Positions 54,514 through 63,420 of a DNA stretch of 64,000 bases are shown one piece after another. Every line of letters starts with the position of its first letter. Position 1 is the first letter of the stretch. The translations under genes and the position numbers were made by a program. The DNA comes from Pseudomonas marincola (GTDB lineage: Bacteria > Pseudomonadota > Gammaproteobacteria > Pseudomonadales > Pseudomonadaceae), in the NCBI RefSeq assembly GCF_900116605.1, contig NZ_FPBC01000007.1, positions 1 through 64,000 of the forward strand, in the 5' to 3' direction. The notes below the pieces were generated by a model. It saw nothing but the letters and a program-made list of their open reading frames with translations, did not search any database and was not told where the DNA came from.

Positions 54514-55599
54514 TCAAACGGCTTTGATCAGGCTCTGCACTTGGCTGATCTTCTTATCAAGCGTGGCGCGGTCAGCACAACGCAGCGTAGCGTGACCGAC
54601 TTTGCGACCAACCTTGAATGCCTTGCCGTAGTGATGCAGATGGCAGTCATCAATGGCGGTCACTTTATCCACAGGCGGCACTTCACCGATGAAGTTGAGC
54701 ATGGCGCTCTCGCCCACTTTGGCGGTTGAGCCCAGCGGCAGGCCGGCGATCGCCCGTAGATGGTTTTCGAACTGGCTGCACTCGGCGCCTTCGATGGTCC
54801 AGTGACCGGAGTTGTGCACGCGCGGGGCAATCTCGTTGGCCTTGAGGCCGCCGTCGATTTCGAAGAACTCGAACGCCATCACACCAACATAATCCAGCTG
54901 CTTGAGCACACGGCCAACGTAATCTTCGGCGAGGCTTTGCAGGGGGTGATCGGTGCTGGCAATCGACAGTTCCAGAATCCCGCTGTTGTGCGTGTTGTGC
55001 ACCAACGGGTAGAAACGCGTTTCGCCATCACGGCCACGCACAGCCACCAGCGAGACTTCACCGGTGAACGGCACAAAGCCTTCCAGAATGCACGGCACGC
55101 TGCCCAACTCGGCAAATGCTCCGGTTACATCCTGCTCGCTGCGCAGCACTTTCTGGCCCTTGCCGTCGTAACCCAGCGTGCGGGTTTTCATCACGGCTGG
55201 CAGGCCGATGCTGGCAACGGCGGCGTCGAGATCGGCTTGCGACTGAATATCGGCGAACGCGGGGGTCGGAATGCCCAGGTCCTTGAACATCGACTTTTCG
55301 AACCAGCGATCACGGGCAATGCGCAGGGCTTCGGCGCCTGGATATACGGGCACGAACTGCGAAAGAAAGGCGACGGTCTCGGCCGGCACGCTTTCGAATT
55401 CGAACGTGACCAGATCAACCTCGTCGGCCAGTTGGCGCAGGTGATCCTGATCCGCGTAATCCGCACGGATATGCTCGCCCAACGCTTGCGCGCAAGCATC
55501 CGGGGCCGGATCAAGGAAGGCGAAGTTCATGCCCAGCGGCGTGCCCGCCAGTGACAACATACGGCCCAACTGGCCGCCACCGATTACACCGATTTTCAT
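54514..55599 (-). CDS. purK: 5-(carboxyamino)imidazole ribonucleotide synthase
   Basis: The 361-aa ATP-grasp enzyme carboxylates AIR to N5-CAIR in purine synthesis, the substrate of PurE. It begins MKIGVIGGGQLGRMLSLAG, and has the ATP-grasp segments KTRTLGYDGKGQKVL and ILEGFVPFTGEVSLVAV and ends of the family (NEIAPRVHNSGHWTIEG). I start at ATG 55599 where AAAAGGGG precedes it; the frame extends 12 codons further without support. Downstream of purE on the same strand. Confidence 0.96.
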   Translation of the reverse strand: MKIGVIGGGQLGRMLSLAGTPLGMNFAFLDPAPDACAQALGEHIRADYADQDHLRQLADEVDLVTFEFESVPAETVAFLSQFVPVYPGAEALRIARDRWFEKSMFKDLGIPTPAFADIQSQADLDAAVASIGLPAVMKTRTLGYDGKGQKVLRSEQDVTGAFAELGSVPCILEGFVPFTGEVSLVAVRGRDGETRFYPLVHNTHNSGILELSIASTDHPLQSLAEDYVGRVLKQLDYVGVMAFEFFEIDGGLKANEIAPRVHNSGHWTIEGAECSQFENHLRAIAGLPLGSTAKVGESAMLNFIGEVPPVDKVTAIDDCHLHHYGKAFKVGRKVGHATLRCADRATLDKKISQVQSLIKAV

Positions 55600-55661
55600 T
55601 GCAAGGCCCCTTTTCGCAGGTGGCAGATCAACCAAAATTTTACCGCTACAACGCCATTGAA

Positions 55662-55682
55662 AACGGGCCGCGAGGGCCCGTT
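55662..55682 (-). terminator. Hairpin between purE and purK
   Basis: AACGGGCC (55662-55669) and GGCCCGTT (55675-55682) with a five-base loop, followed on the minus strand by TTTTC. It lies four bases after the purE stop and may reduce read-through into purK. Confidence 0.65.
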
Positions 55683-55686
55683 AAAC

Positions 55687-56178
55687 TTATGCGTTGCGCG
55701 GGTCCGAGTTAGCCAGAACGGTCTCGGTTTGCTCTTCACGGAACGCTTTCAGCGCCGTGTGGAACTGCGGATGCTGGTGGCCGAGAATACTCGCCGCGAG
55801 CAATGCCGCGTTGACCGCACCGGCCTTGCCAATCGCCAGCGTCGCCACCGGAACACCGGCAGGCATCTGCACGATAGACAGCAGTGAGTCCACTCCCGAG
55901 AGCATGGACGACTGCACCGGCACACCCAGAACCGGCAAGTGGGTCTTGGCGGCGCACATGCCCGGCAGGTGGGCTGCACCACCGGCACCGGCGATGATCA
56001 CCTGAATGCCACGGCCTTCTGCCTCGTCAGCATATTGAAACAACAGATCCGGAGTGCGGTGGGCAGACACCACTTTAACTTCGTAAGGAATGCCCAGCTT
56101 GTCCAGCATCTCGGCGGTGTGGCTAAGGGTGGACCAATCGGACTTGGAGCCCATGATCACGCCAACCAGTGCGCTCAT
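55687..56178 (-). CDS. purE: N5-CAIR mutase
   Basis: The 163-aa enzyme moves the carboxylate of N5-CAIR to CAIR. It has [20 protein letters not shown], the catalytic His in [31 protein letters not shown] and [11 protein letters not shown] at the end. Class I PurE of normal length. ATG 56178 follows GAGGCACGACG. Confidence 0.97.
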   Translation of the reverse strand: MSALVGVIMGSKSDWSTLSHTAEMLDKLGIPYEVKVVSAHRTPDLLFQYADEAEGRGIQVIIAGAGGAAHLPGMCAAKTHLPVLGVPVQSSMLSGVDSLLSIVQMPAGVPVATLAIGKAGAVNAALLAASILGHQHPQFHTALKAFREEQTETVLANSDPRNA

Positions 56179-56222
56179 CGTCGTGCCTCTTCATTGTGCG
56201 CCCGCTGGCGCGTCTAAAACCA

Positions 56223-56255
56223 ACAAGCCACGTGAGTCAAACTCGCGTGGCTTGT
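56223..56255 (-). terminator. Long hairpin upstream of purE, with T-run on the minus strand
   Basis: ACAAGCCACG (56223-56232) pairs with CGTGGCTTGT (56246-56255), and inside it GAGT (56234-56237) pairs with ACTC (56241-56244) around CAA. On the minus strand TTGGTTTT follows. A terminator here, in the divergent gap between purE and the alcohol dehydrogenase gene, implies a separate minus-strand transcript upstream of purE. Confidence 0.7.
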
Positions 56256-56262
56256 GAATAGT

Positions 56263-56346
56263 TCAGGCTGGGCTCTGCCAGCCAAAGGCCGCGCAGTATA
56301 CCGCAAAGGTGATGGCAATGAGCAGTGCCACTGACCGTTTGTCCAG
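56263..56346 (-). CDS. Possible microprotein with one membrane helix
   Basis: A frame of 27 sense codons on the minus strand reads LDKRSVALLIAITFAVYCAA then FGWQSPA and a TGA (56263-56265), eight bases before a strong terminator. A basic start, one membrane helix and a short polar tail are the plan of many bacterial microproteins. There is no ATG; possible starts are CTG 56346 or GTG 56331, neither with a good ribosome site. A perfect TTGACA lies at about 56389-56394 on the minus strand, with a poor -10. Low confidence that it is translated. Confidence 0.3.
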   Translation of the reverse strand: MDKRSVALLIAITFAVYCAAFGWQSPA

Positions 56347-56452
56347 AGTCTGCGGGCCGCCAGTGCAAACTAACTAGATTATGTTCTGTGTCAATTGTCT
56401 CGCTTACCAGCGGAGCAAACTCCACCGATTACATTGTCATGGGAGTTTCAAC

Positions 56453-57475
56453 ATGCCACAGACCATGAAAGCAGCCGTGGTGCATGCCTTCGGTGAGCCT
56501 TTACGCATTGAAGAAGTCAAAGTGCCGATGCCCGGGCCGGGCCAGATTCTGGTCAAGATCGAAGCCACCGGGGTTTGCCATACCGACTTGCACGCCGCCG
56601 AGGGTGACTGGCCCGTGAAGCCAAGCCTGCCGTTTATACCGGGCCACGAAGGCGTGGGTTATGTGGCTGCCGTGGGCAGTGGCGTCACTCGGGTGAAGGA
56701 AGGTGATCGCGTCGGCGTGCCGTGGCTGTATACCGCCTGCGGTTGCTGCGAGCACTGCATTACTGGCTGGGAAACCCTCTGCGAAAGCCAAGAAAATACC
56801 GGTTACTCGGTAAACGGCAGCTACGCCGAATATGTACTGGCAGACCCTGACTACGTGGGGATTTTGCCGAAAAACATTGGCTTTGTAGAAATCGCGCCGA
56901 TTCTCTGTGCGGGCGTAACTGTTTACAAAGGCCTGAAGATCACCGGCGCACGCCCTGGCCAGTGGGTCGCGATCTCCGGAATTGGCGGCTTGGGCCACGT
57001 TGCCGTGCAATACGCACGCGCCATGGGCCTGCATGTTGCGGCCATTGATGTCGACGACAGCAAACTCGACCTCGCGCGCAGGCTCGGTGCAGAACTCACC
57101 GTAAACGCACGCAATGAAGACCCCGCAACGGTGATTCAGCGCGACATTGGCGGCGCTCACGGCGTACTGGTTACCGCCGTTTCGAACAGTGCGTTTGGTC
57201 AGGCCATTGGGGCAGCGCGGCGCGGCGGCACGGTTGCTTTGGTCGGCCTGCCGCCAGGTGATTTCCCTGCGCCGATTTTCGATGTGGTGCTTAAAGCCAT
57301 CAGCATTACCGGCTCCATTGTCGGCACCCGCGCAGACTTGCAGGAAGCCATGGAGTTCGCTGGAGAAGGCCTGGTCAAGGCAACCTGCACCACCGATAAA
57401 CTGGACAACATCAACGTCATCCTTGACCAGATGCGCGCCGGCAAAATTGAAGGCCGCACCGTACTGGAGTTCTAA
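56453..57475 (+). CDS. adhP: Zinc-dependent alcohol dehydrogenase (AdhP/AdhA type)
   Basis: The 340-aa medium-chain dehydrogenase oxidises primary alcohols such as ethanol with NAD. Catalytic zinc ligands: Cys in [16 protein letters not shown], the GHEGVGYV motif, and Cys near [11 protein letters not shown]. The structural zinc Cys set is [17 protein letters not shown]. The NAD-fold is [18 protein letters not shown] chose ATG 56453 (GGGAG before it). Followed by an AraC-type regulator gene. Confidence 0.95.
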   Translation: MPQTMKAAVVHAFGEPLRIEEVKVPMPGPGQILVKIEATGVCHTDLHAAEGDWPVKPSLPFIPGHEGVGYVAAVGSGVTRVKEGDRVGVPWLYTACGCCEHCITGWETLCESQENTGYSVNGSYAEYVLADPDYVGILPKNIGFVEIAPILCAGVTVYKGLKITGARPGQWVAISGIGGLGHVAVQYARAMGLHVAAIDVDDSKLDLARRLGAELTVNARNEDPATVIQRDIGGAHGVLVTAVSNSAFGQAIGAARRGGTVALVGLPPGDFPAPIFDVVLKAISITGSIVGTRADLQEAMEFAGEGLVKATCTTDKLDNINVILDQMRAGKIEGRTVLEF

Positions 57476-57632
57476 AACCGTGAGAAGAAATGCCTCGTCG
57501 CGCGGTTAGCCCAGGCATTTCTTTTCGTCCCTCCTGATTCACCCTTCTGCTCTGCTGTTGGTGTCCTGCACGCGGGCGGCGGCATACATCTTGCTGTTTA
57601 TTGGCCAATCTCAGCCATTGGATTCGGCAACG

Positions 57633-58622
57633 ATGCACGCCCAAGTGACAACTCTGCACGTAGTGTCCATGACCCTCGAATATTTTGCCGACACGGCTGT
57701 GCCAGTCTCACGCCTGCTCGAGGCGAGCGGCATCCAGCCTGCCGACCTGAGTGGCAACAACAGCCGCATCACGCCCCATCAGGAACTTCAGGTGTGCGCC
57801 AACGGCCTGACCTTGCGAGAAGATCTCGGGCTCGAACTGGGCCAGCGCATGCACATCTCCGCTTACGGCATTCTCGGTTACGCCGCGCTATCAAGTGCCA
57901 CTTTTGGTGACGCCTGGCGGCTGATGCTCGAGTATCCGGCGCTGCTCGGCACCTACTTCAAACTGGACTTGAACGTTGAGGGTGAGCTGGCCTGGGTCAG
58001 CGCCAGCAACTACCAGCAGCGCCCTGAGCTTGAGGTTTTCAATGTCGAGATGTGCCTCGCCTCACTGCGAACGGTGTGCGCCGACTTGCTCGGCCAAGCC
58101 CTGCCCTTGAGCGCCGTGCAATTTATGTACAGTGAGCCGACGTACTCAAACCGCTATGCCAACAGTTTTGATTGCCCTGTCAGGTTTGATGCGCCCAGCA
58201 ATGCGTTCGCCTTCCCTGCCAGCTGGCTGACAAAACGCCTGCCGCTGGCGGACGCAATTACTCATCAAGACATGCTCATGTGCTGTCGCAAGCTCAACAG
58301 CGAACTGTCGGCCCGGCAGATATGGCTGGCACGCATTCGCGAACTGCTCGCCGGACAACTGGCCGACTCGCCAGGCCTGGAACAACTGGCGCAGCAGATG
58401 CACTGCTCACCACGCACCCTGCGCCGCCACTTGCAGGCGCTCGGCACGCATTATCAAGAGCTGCTGGATGACCTGCGATTCGAGCGAGCCAAAGACTTGC
58501 TCTGCCAGGAAGGCTGGCCGGTGGGTCGAATTGCTGAGGAACTGGGCTTCAGCGAAAGCGCCAGTTTCCGGCATGCCTTTCAGCGCTGGAGTGGCATCGC
58601 ACCGAGCCATTTTCGCCCTTGA
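57633..58622 (+). CDS. AraC-family transcriptional regulator
   Basis: The 329-aa regulator has an N-terminal ligand domain of the Arabinose_bd (PF12625) type (residues 20-200, YFADTAVPVSRLLEASGIQP, LGLELGQRMHISAYGILGYA) and a C-terminal double helix-turn-helix (MHCSPRTLRRHLQALGTHY; VGRIAEELGFSESASFRHAF). ATG 57633 is preferred over the GTG 57558 since it gives the normal length. It may control the adjacent alcohol dehydrogenase or the divergent-function polyamine genes that follow. Confidence 0.88.
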   Translation: MHAQVTTLHVVSMTLEYFADTAVPVSRLLEASGIQPADLSGNNSRITPHQELQVCANGLTLREDLGLELGQRMHISAYGILGYAALSSATFGDAWRLMLEYPALLGTYFKLDLNVEGELAWVSASNYQQRPELEVFNVEMCLASLRTVCADLLGQALPLSAVQFMYSEPTYSNRYANSFDCPVRFDAPSNAFAFPASWLTKRLPLADAITHQDMLMCCRKLNSELSARQIWLARIRELLAGQLADSPGLEQLAQQMHCSPRTLRRHLQALGTHYQELLDDLRFERAKDLLCQEGWPVGRIAEELGFSESASFRHAFQRWSGIAPSHFRP

Positions 58623-58765
58623 TTCATTCACTCAAAAACAACTGATGGACAAGCATGGCCGCAAAATTTGGCCAGATTTATCCCCTTTTGGCCACTATCG
58701 ACGTTTTCGCAAACGCAACTTAGGCAAACAATGGGGCATAACAAGTACACACCGAGAGCCCAGCC

Positions 58766-59803
58766 ATGCTGACCATCTACAGTGACGACCACCACTTGCA
58801 TCACGGCAAATGCGAGTTGATAGACGGGCAATTGATGCCCTGTTTTGAGAAACCGCAGCGCGCCGACCATATCTTGCAGCGTGTGCAAAATCAGAACCTG
58901 GGTGAGGTACGCGGCCCGGAAGACTTCGGTCGCGAACCATTGCTGCGGATTCACACCCGCGAATATCTGGACTTCTTCGAAGGTGCCTGGTCACGTTGGG
59001 CGGCCCAGGGCGGCACCAGCGATCTGATGCCGTACACCTTCGCCGCGCGCAATCTGCGCCAGAAGCTGCCCAACCATTTGCATGGTGAGCTGGGCTATTA
59101 CAGCTTCGATGGCGGTGCTCCAATCACCGCGGGCACTTGGCAAGCCGCGTACAGCGCCGCACAGGTCGCGCTGACCGCACAACGTGAAATCAGCAACGGC
59201 GCGCACACAGCATTTGCCCTGTGTCGTCCACCTGGCCACCACGCGGCAGGCGATGTAATGGGCGGCTATTGCTACCTCAACAACGCCGCCATCGCTGCGC
59301 AGGCGTTCCTCGATCAGGGCAGCAAGCGCGTGGCCATTCTCGATGTCGATTACCACCACGGTAACGGCACCCAGTCGATTTTCTACAACCGCAAAGACGT
59401 GCTGTTCACCTCGATCCACGGCGATCCGGCTGCAGAGTTTCCATTCTTTCTGGGCTATGCCGATGAGCCGGGTGAAGGCGAAGGTGAAGGCTACAACTTC
59501 AATTACCCACTCCCTGCCGGCAGCGGCTGGAGCGAGTGGAGCGCCGCGCTGGAACAAGCCTGCGCAGAGATCAGCCGCTACGACGCCGACGTGATCATCG
59601 TCTCGCTGGGCGTCGATACATTCAAAGAAGACCCAATTTCGCAGTTCAAGCTCGACAGCCCGGACTACTTAAAAATGGGCGAACGAATTGCGGCGCTCGG
59701 CAAACCGACTCTGTTTGTAATGGAAGGTGGTTACGCCGTCGAAGAAATCGGCATCAATGCCGTCAACGTACTCAAAGGTTTTGAAACAGTCTGCCGCCCC
59801 TAA
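58766..59803 (+). CDS. Histone-deacetylase-fold amidohydrolase, probably acetylpolyamine amidohydrolase
   Basis: The 345-aa zinc enzyme has the HDAC core: RPPGHHAAGDVMGGYCYLNN (catalytic His pair), AILDVDYHHGNGTQSIFY (zinc Asp/His) and the second zinc Asp in SLGVDTFKEDP, and TLFVMEGGYAV. The bacterial class II-like group includes AphA/AphB of P. aeruginosa that deacetylate acetylputrescine/acetylcadaverine. A polyamine-binding protein gene follows 61 bases downstream, which supports that substrate. Confidence 0.9.
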   Translation: MLTIYSDDHHLHHGKCELIDGQLMPCFEKPQRADHILQRVQNQNLGEVRGPEDFGREPLLRIHTREYLDFFEGAWSRWAAQGGTSDLMPYTFAARNLRQKLPNHLHGELGYYSFDGGAPITAGTWQAAYSAAQVALTAQREISNGAHTAFALCRPPGHHAAGDVMGGYCYLNNAAIAAQAFLDQGSKRVAILDVDYHHGNGTQSIFYNRKDVLFTSIHGDPAAEFPFFLGYADEPGEGEGEGYNFNYPLPAGSGWSEWSAALEQACAEISRYDADVIIVSLGVDTFKEDPISQFKLDSPDYLKMGERIAALGKPTLFVMEGGYAVEEIGINAVNVLKGFETVCRP

Positions 59804-59864
59804 AAGACCACGAGTCCCGCTCAGGGATTCGCGGTTCTAATAAAACTAACAAGGACGCATCACT

Positions 59865-60965
59865 ATGAAGAAGCTTTGCACTTTGATTGGCGCCGCAATT
59901 TGCGGCACCGCCATGCTGGCCAGCGCAGTCAATGCTGCGGAGCGCGAGTTACGGGTTTATAACTGGGCCGACTACATTCTGCCTTCAGTGCCCAAAGACT
60001 TCGCCAAGAAGTCCGGCATCAAGCTGACTTGGGACGTATTCGATACCAACGAATCGCTGGAAGCAAAATTGCTCGCCGGTAACTCGGGCTACGACTTGGT
60101 CGTGCCGAGCAACACCTTCCTCGACACCCAGATCAAGGCAGACGTGTTCCAGAAGCTCGACAAGAGCAAGCTGCCTAACTGGAAAAACCTCGACCCACAG
60201 CTGCTCAAACTGATGTCGGCCAACGACCCGGGCAACGAACACGCCGTGCCTTACATGTACGGCACCGTGATCATCGGTTTCAACCCGGAAAAGGTCAAAG
60301 CGGTACTGGGTGACGATGCGCCGGTGGACAGCTGGGATATGGTGTTCAAAGAGGAGAACATCAGCAAGCTCAAGCAGTGCGGCGTAGCGATGCTCGATTC
60401 GCCCGGCGATATCATGCCGATTGCCCTGCATTACCTTGGTCTGGACCCAAACAGCACCAAAACGGCCGACTATAAAAAGGCCACCGATCTGATGCTGAAG
60501 ATCCGTCCGAACATCGCCTACTTCCACTCGGCCAAATACATGACCGACATCGCCAACGGCAATATCTGCGTTGCAGTCGGCTACTCGGGGAGCTTCTATC
60601 AATTCGCCAACCGCGCCAAGGAAGCCGGTAATGGCGTAGTGGTGGACTGGCGTTTGCCGAAAGAAGGCGCGCCGCTGTGGTTCGACTCGTTCGCCATTCC
60701 GAAAAGCGCCCAGAACGTTGCCGAAGCGCATGAGTTCCTCAACAACCTGCTCGACCCGGAAGTGATTGGTCCAACCAGTAACTTCCTCGGTTACCCGAAC
60801 CCGAACAAGGCATCGATGCCGTTGATCAAGGCTGAAATCCGCGACAATCCGGGCCTGACGCCGACCGCCGAAGCGCAGAAAACCCTGTATGTGTTGCAGC
60901 CTCTGCCGCAGAAAGCTGAACGCGCCAGAACCCGCGCCTGGACCAAGATTAAATCGGGGACCTGA
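59865..60965 (+). CDS. Periplasmic polyamine-binding protein (PotF/SpuD-like)
   Basis: The 366-aa binding protein has a signal peptide (to about residue 26, SAVNAAE), then RELRVYNWADYILPSVPKDF with the conserved Trp/Asp of polyamine-binding proteins, DLVVPSNTFLDTQI and VAVGYSGSFYQFANRAKE. It binds putrescine or spermidine for an ABC importer. No permease or ATPase genes follow, so it must use a transporter encoded elsewhere. It pairs functionally with the acetylpolyamine-type hydrolase gene upstream. Confidence 0.92.
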   Translation: MKKLCTLIGAAICGTAMLASAVNAAERELRVYNWADYILPSVPKDFAKKSGIKLTWDVFDTNESLEAKLLAGNSGYDLVVPSNTFLDTQIKADVFQKLDKSKLPNWKNLDPQLLKLMSANDPGNEHAVPYMYGTVIIGFNPEKVKAVLGDDAPVDSWDMVFKEENISKLKQCGVAMLDSPGDIMPIALHYLGLDPNSTKTADYKKATDLMLKIRPNIAYFHSAKYMTDIANGNICVAVGYSGSFYQFANRAKEAGNGVVVDWRLPKEGAPLWFDSFAIPKSAQNVAEAHEFLNNLLDPEVIGPTSNFLGYPNPNKASMPLIKAEIRDNPGLTPTAEAQKTLYVLQPLPQKAERARTRAWTKIKSGT

Positions 60966-60998
60966 GTAGATACGGCTCAGCGCTGCGCAATGATCTGC

Positions 60999-62195
60999 CG
61001 GAGGATGGAATCCGCATAGCGGCTTCCGTCTTGGCGTTTTCGCGGGTCGATTTGGGAATTGGTGGTGTTGCGCAAATCGTCCGACGGATTGCGTTGCTGC
61101 GCGCCGCTATCCATCCTCCGGGTGTTGGTGATTATCGGGGGCGCGGCCGGACGGCGTTATGGCTTTTCACGGATCGACTCGGGATTGGTGGTGTTGCGCA
61201 AATGGCCTGACGGATTGCGTTGCTTTGCGCCGCTATCCATCTTCCGGGTATTTGTGATTATCGGGGGCGTGACCTGCGGAGGATGGCCTGAGGTTCTCGG
61301 TCTGCTCTTGATTGGTTTTTGGGTTTTGAACGCTGGCGCTAAGCCTTAATTTGTATTGTTCTTGCGTCACCTTTTCGCCCTTACGGCGAGTTACTTTTGG
61401 CATACGTCTGCTACGCGCGTCCCCCAAGCTAACCAAAAAGACTTGCCCCTCCATTGGGCCTCGCCTTGCTCGGCTTCCCGCATTCCATCGTTGCTCCGTG
61501 GGCACGTCGCGATGGGCCGTCCTTGGCCCAACGCAACTCTCGCCGCATCCATGCGGCTCAACCCACTACGCAACGATTGCATTTGGCCGGCTGGAATGGG
61601 GCACTTTGCGGTGTTTGGGCTTTTGCTGATTGGCTTGGGGATGTTTGGTTTCGCTGCTTTATGGCGGATTTGGGTATCGACTCGGGATTGGTGGTGTTGC
61701 GCAAATTGTCTGACGGATTGCGTTGCTTCGCGCCGCTATCCATCCTCCGGGGGGTTGTGATTATCGGGGGCGTGGCCGGACGGCGTCTTGGTGTTCTTAG
61801 GGATCGACTCGGGATTGGTGGCGTGGCGCAAATCGTCTGACGGATTGCGTTGCTGCGCGCCGCTATCCATCCTCCGGGTATTTTCGATTATCGGGGGCGC
61901 GGCCGGGCGGCGTCATGGCGTTCTTACGGATCGACTCGGGAATGGTGGTGTTGCGCAAATTGCTCGACGGATTGCGTTGCTTTGCGCCGCTATCCATCCT
62001 CCGGGGTTTGTGATTATCGGGGGGCGTGGCCGGGCGGCTTCATGGCTTTTAACGAATTGGCCCGGGATTGGTGGCGTGGCGCAAATCGTCCGACGGATTG
62101 CGTTGCTTCGCGCCGCTATCCATCCTCCGGGGGTTTGTGATTATCTAGGCGTGGCCTGTGGAGGATGGAATCCGCGTCGCGGCTTCCGTCATGGC
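60999..62195. repeat. Array of about 126-bp repeats (two plus four copies) in a gene-free region
   Basis: In the 1.33-kb gap 60966-62296 a unit of 126-127 bases recurs. Its core, CGCAAAT...GACGGATTGCGTTGC followed by CGCCGCTATCCATCCTCC, starts at about 61071, 61197, 61700, 61827, 61954 and 62080. The first part of the core is self-complementary. The array is bounded on both sides by GGAGGATGGAATCCGC with GCGGCTTCCGTC (61000 and 62162), partly inverted copies of the core. Since the period is nearly a multiple of three, long plus frames run through it with a repeated peptide (GGVAQIVRRIALL); these are not credible genes. Confidence 0.8.
61290..61660. other. Non-repeat block inserted in the repeat array
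   Basis: About 375 bases split the array between its second and third copies: 503 bases separate the cores there instead of 126. The block contains CCCTTACGGCGAGTTACTTT and CGCGTCCCCCAAGC. Similar blocks occur, as I recall, in intergenic regions of many Pseudomonas genomes and give rise to spurious small frames. I see no gene, terminal repeats or target duplication in it. Confidence 0.45.
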
Positions 62196-62296
62196 GGACT
62201 TTCTGGTGGGTGCGGTTTGCTTGTGGTCGCGGTGCGGTTACGGCGCGCGGCGATTGTGCTTCGGCGCCGCATATGCACTCCCAATATTGCTCTGCG

Positions 62297-63202
62297 TTAA
62301 CGGCCGACTTCGCCTGTTTCGAGCTTGCGCCAGAGCAATCGTACGGCTGCTTTGCGGACTAACGCGCAGCGATACAGGCGGATTTCCAGCGGTGCTTGCC
62401 AGCTCTCGCCGCCACACACCACCAACTCCCCACGCGCCAGTTCGGCGGTGACGCTGAGGCGCGGCACCCATGCCACGCCCATGCCTTGTAGCGCCATACT
62501 TTTCAGGCTGTCGGCCATCGCGGTTTCGTAAACGGTGACCGAACGCAGCGCACGTTGGCGCAACAGCAGGTTTACCGAGCGACCCAAAAATGCACCTGCG
62601 GTGTAGGCCAGCAACGGCACGGTCTGGCCTGAATCGAGATCGAACAGTGCTTGCCCCTGCTCATCCACGGCGCACACCGGCAGCATCTCGGTGCGGCCCA
62701 TGTGCAGCGACGGGAATATTTCAGGGTCCATTTGCAGCGCTGCATCGGGGTCGTAATAGGCGAGGATCAAATCGCAGCTGCCTTCACGCAACGAGTGCAC
62801 CGCCTCGCCGACGTTGGTTGCGACCAATCGGGTATTTAGCGGCAACCCTTCGCGGCGCAAGCGTGCAATCCATTCCGGAAAGAAGCCCAGCGTGAGCGAG
62901 TGCGCGGCGGATATCTGCAAGACCTCGCCTTGCTTACCCTCAAGATTATGCAGATGCCGGACGACTTCGCTGAGTTGCTCGACCATGCTCCGCGCCGTCA
63001 CCAGAAACAGCTGCCCGGCTTCAGTTAGTTCGATCGGCGTACATGAACGATTGATCAGCGTCAGCCCGAGTACCGTCTCCAGGCTGCGAATGCGCCGACT
63101 GAAAGCCGGCTGGGTGACGAAGCGTTTTTCAGCGGCCCGCGAAAAGCTGCGCGTGGCGGCAAGCACCACAAAGTCTTCCAGCCACTTGCTCTCAAGGTTC
63201 AT
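62297..63202 (-). CDS. LysR-family transcriptional regulator
   Basis: The 301-aa regulator begins MNLESKWLEDFVVLAATRSF, with the recognition helix in AFSRRIRSLETVLGLTLINR and an effector domain that includes EGSCDLILAYYDPDAAL and GMGVAWVPRL. It is divergent from aspA across 218 bases; I recall the same arrangement in P. aeruginosa. Control of aspA is an inference. The protein is of normal length despite the repeat array just beyond its stop. Confidence 0.92.
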   Translation of the reverse strand: MNLESKWLEDFVVLAATRSFSRAAEKRFVTQPAFSRRIRSLETVLGLTLINRSCTPIELTEAGQLFLVTARSMVEQLSEVVRHLHNLEGKQGEVLQISAAHSLTLGFFPEWIARLRREGLPLNTRLVATNVGEAVHSLREGSCDLILAYYDPDAALQMDPEIFPSLHMGRTEMLPVCAVDEQGQALFDLDSGQTVPLLAYTAGAFLGRSVNLLLRQRALRSVTVYETAMADSLKSMALQGMGVAWVPRLSVTAELARGELVVCGGESWQAPLEIRLYRCALVRKAAVRLLWRKLETGEVGR

Positions 63203-63420
63203 CTCAACTCCACCAATACGCCCTGCTGGCCATCAATCCGCGCGCCTCGATATTGCACTTCGGGCGCTCGCCTCACGTTCGCTTAACGCAAGTAGTCACA
63301 CCCGCATTATGCCGATTGTGCATAGCATAGCGTTTAACAGCATTGGCCGCCAAACCGTCGAAACCCCTAATCTATAGGCATCGCGGCGCCTGCCGCTTCC
63401 ATCAGAGACCTAGACGATCA

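Noticed and set aside
56237..56425. 62-codon minus frame [16 protein letters not shown]...
   Set aside because: Its composition is not protein-like and it overlaps a terminator hairpin; another frame in the same place ends properly before the hairpin and encodes a helix.
60999..62195. CRISPR array
   Set aside because: Units are 126 bp and similar throughout, without short repeats separating unique spacers, and no cas genes are present.
61788..62300. 170-codon plus frame, and neighbouring frames 61059-61349 and 61850-62140
   Set aside because: They run through the 126-bp repeat array; the repeated peptide is a consequence of a period divisible by three, and there is no ribosome site or known family.
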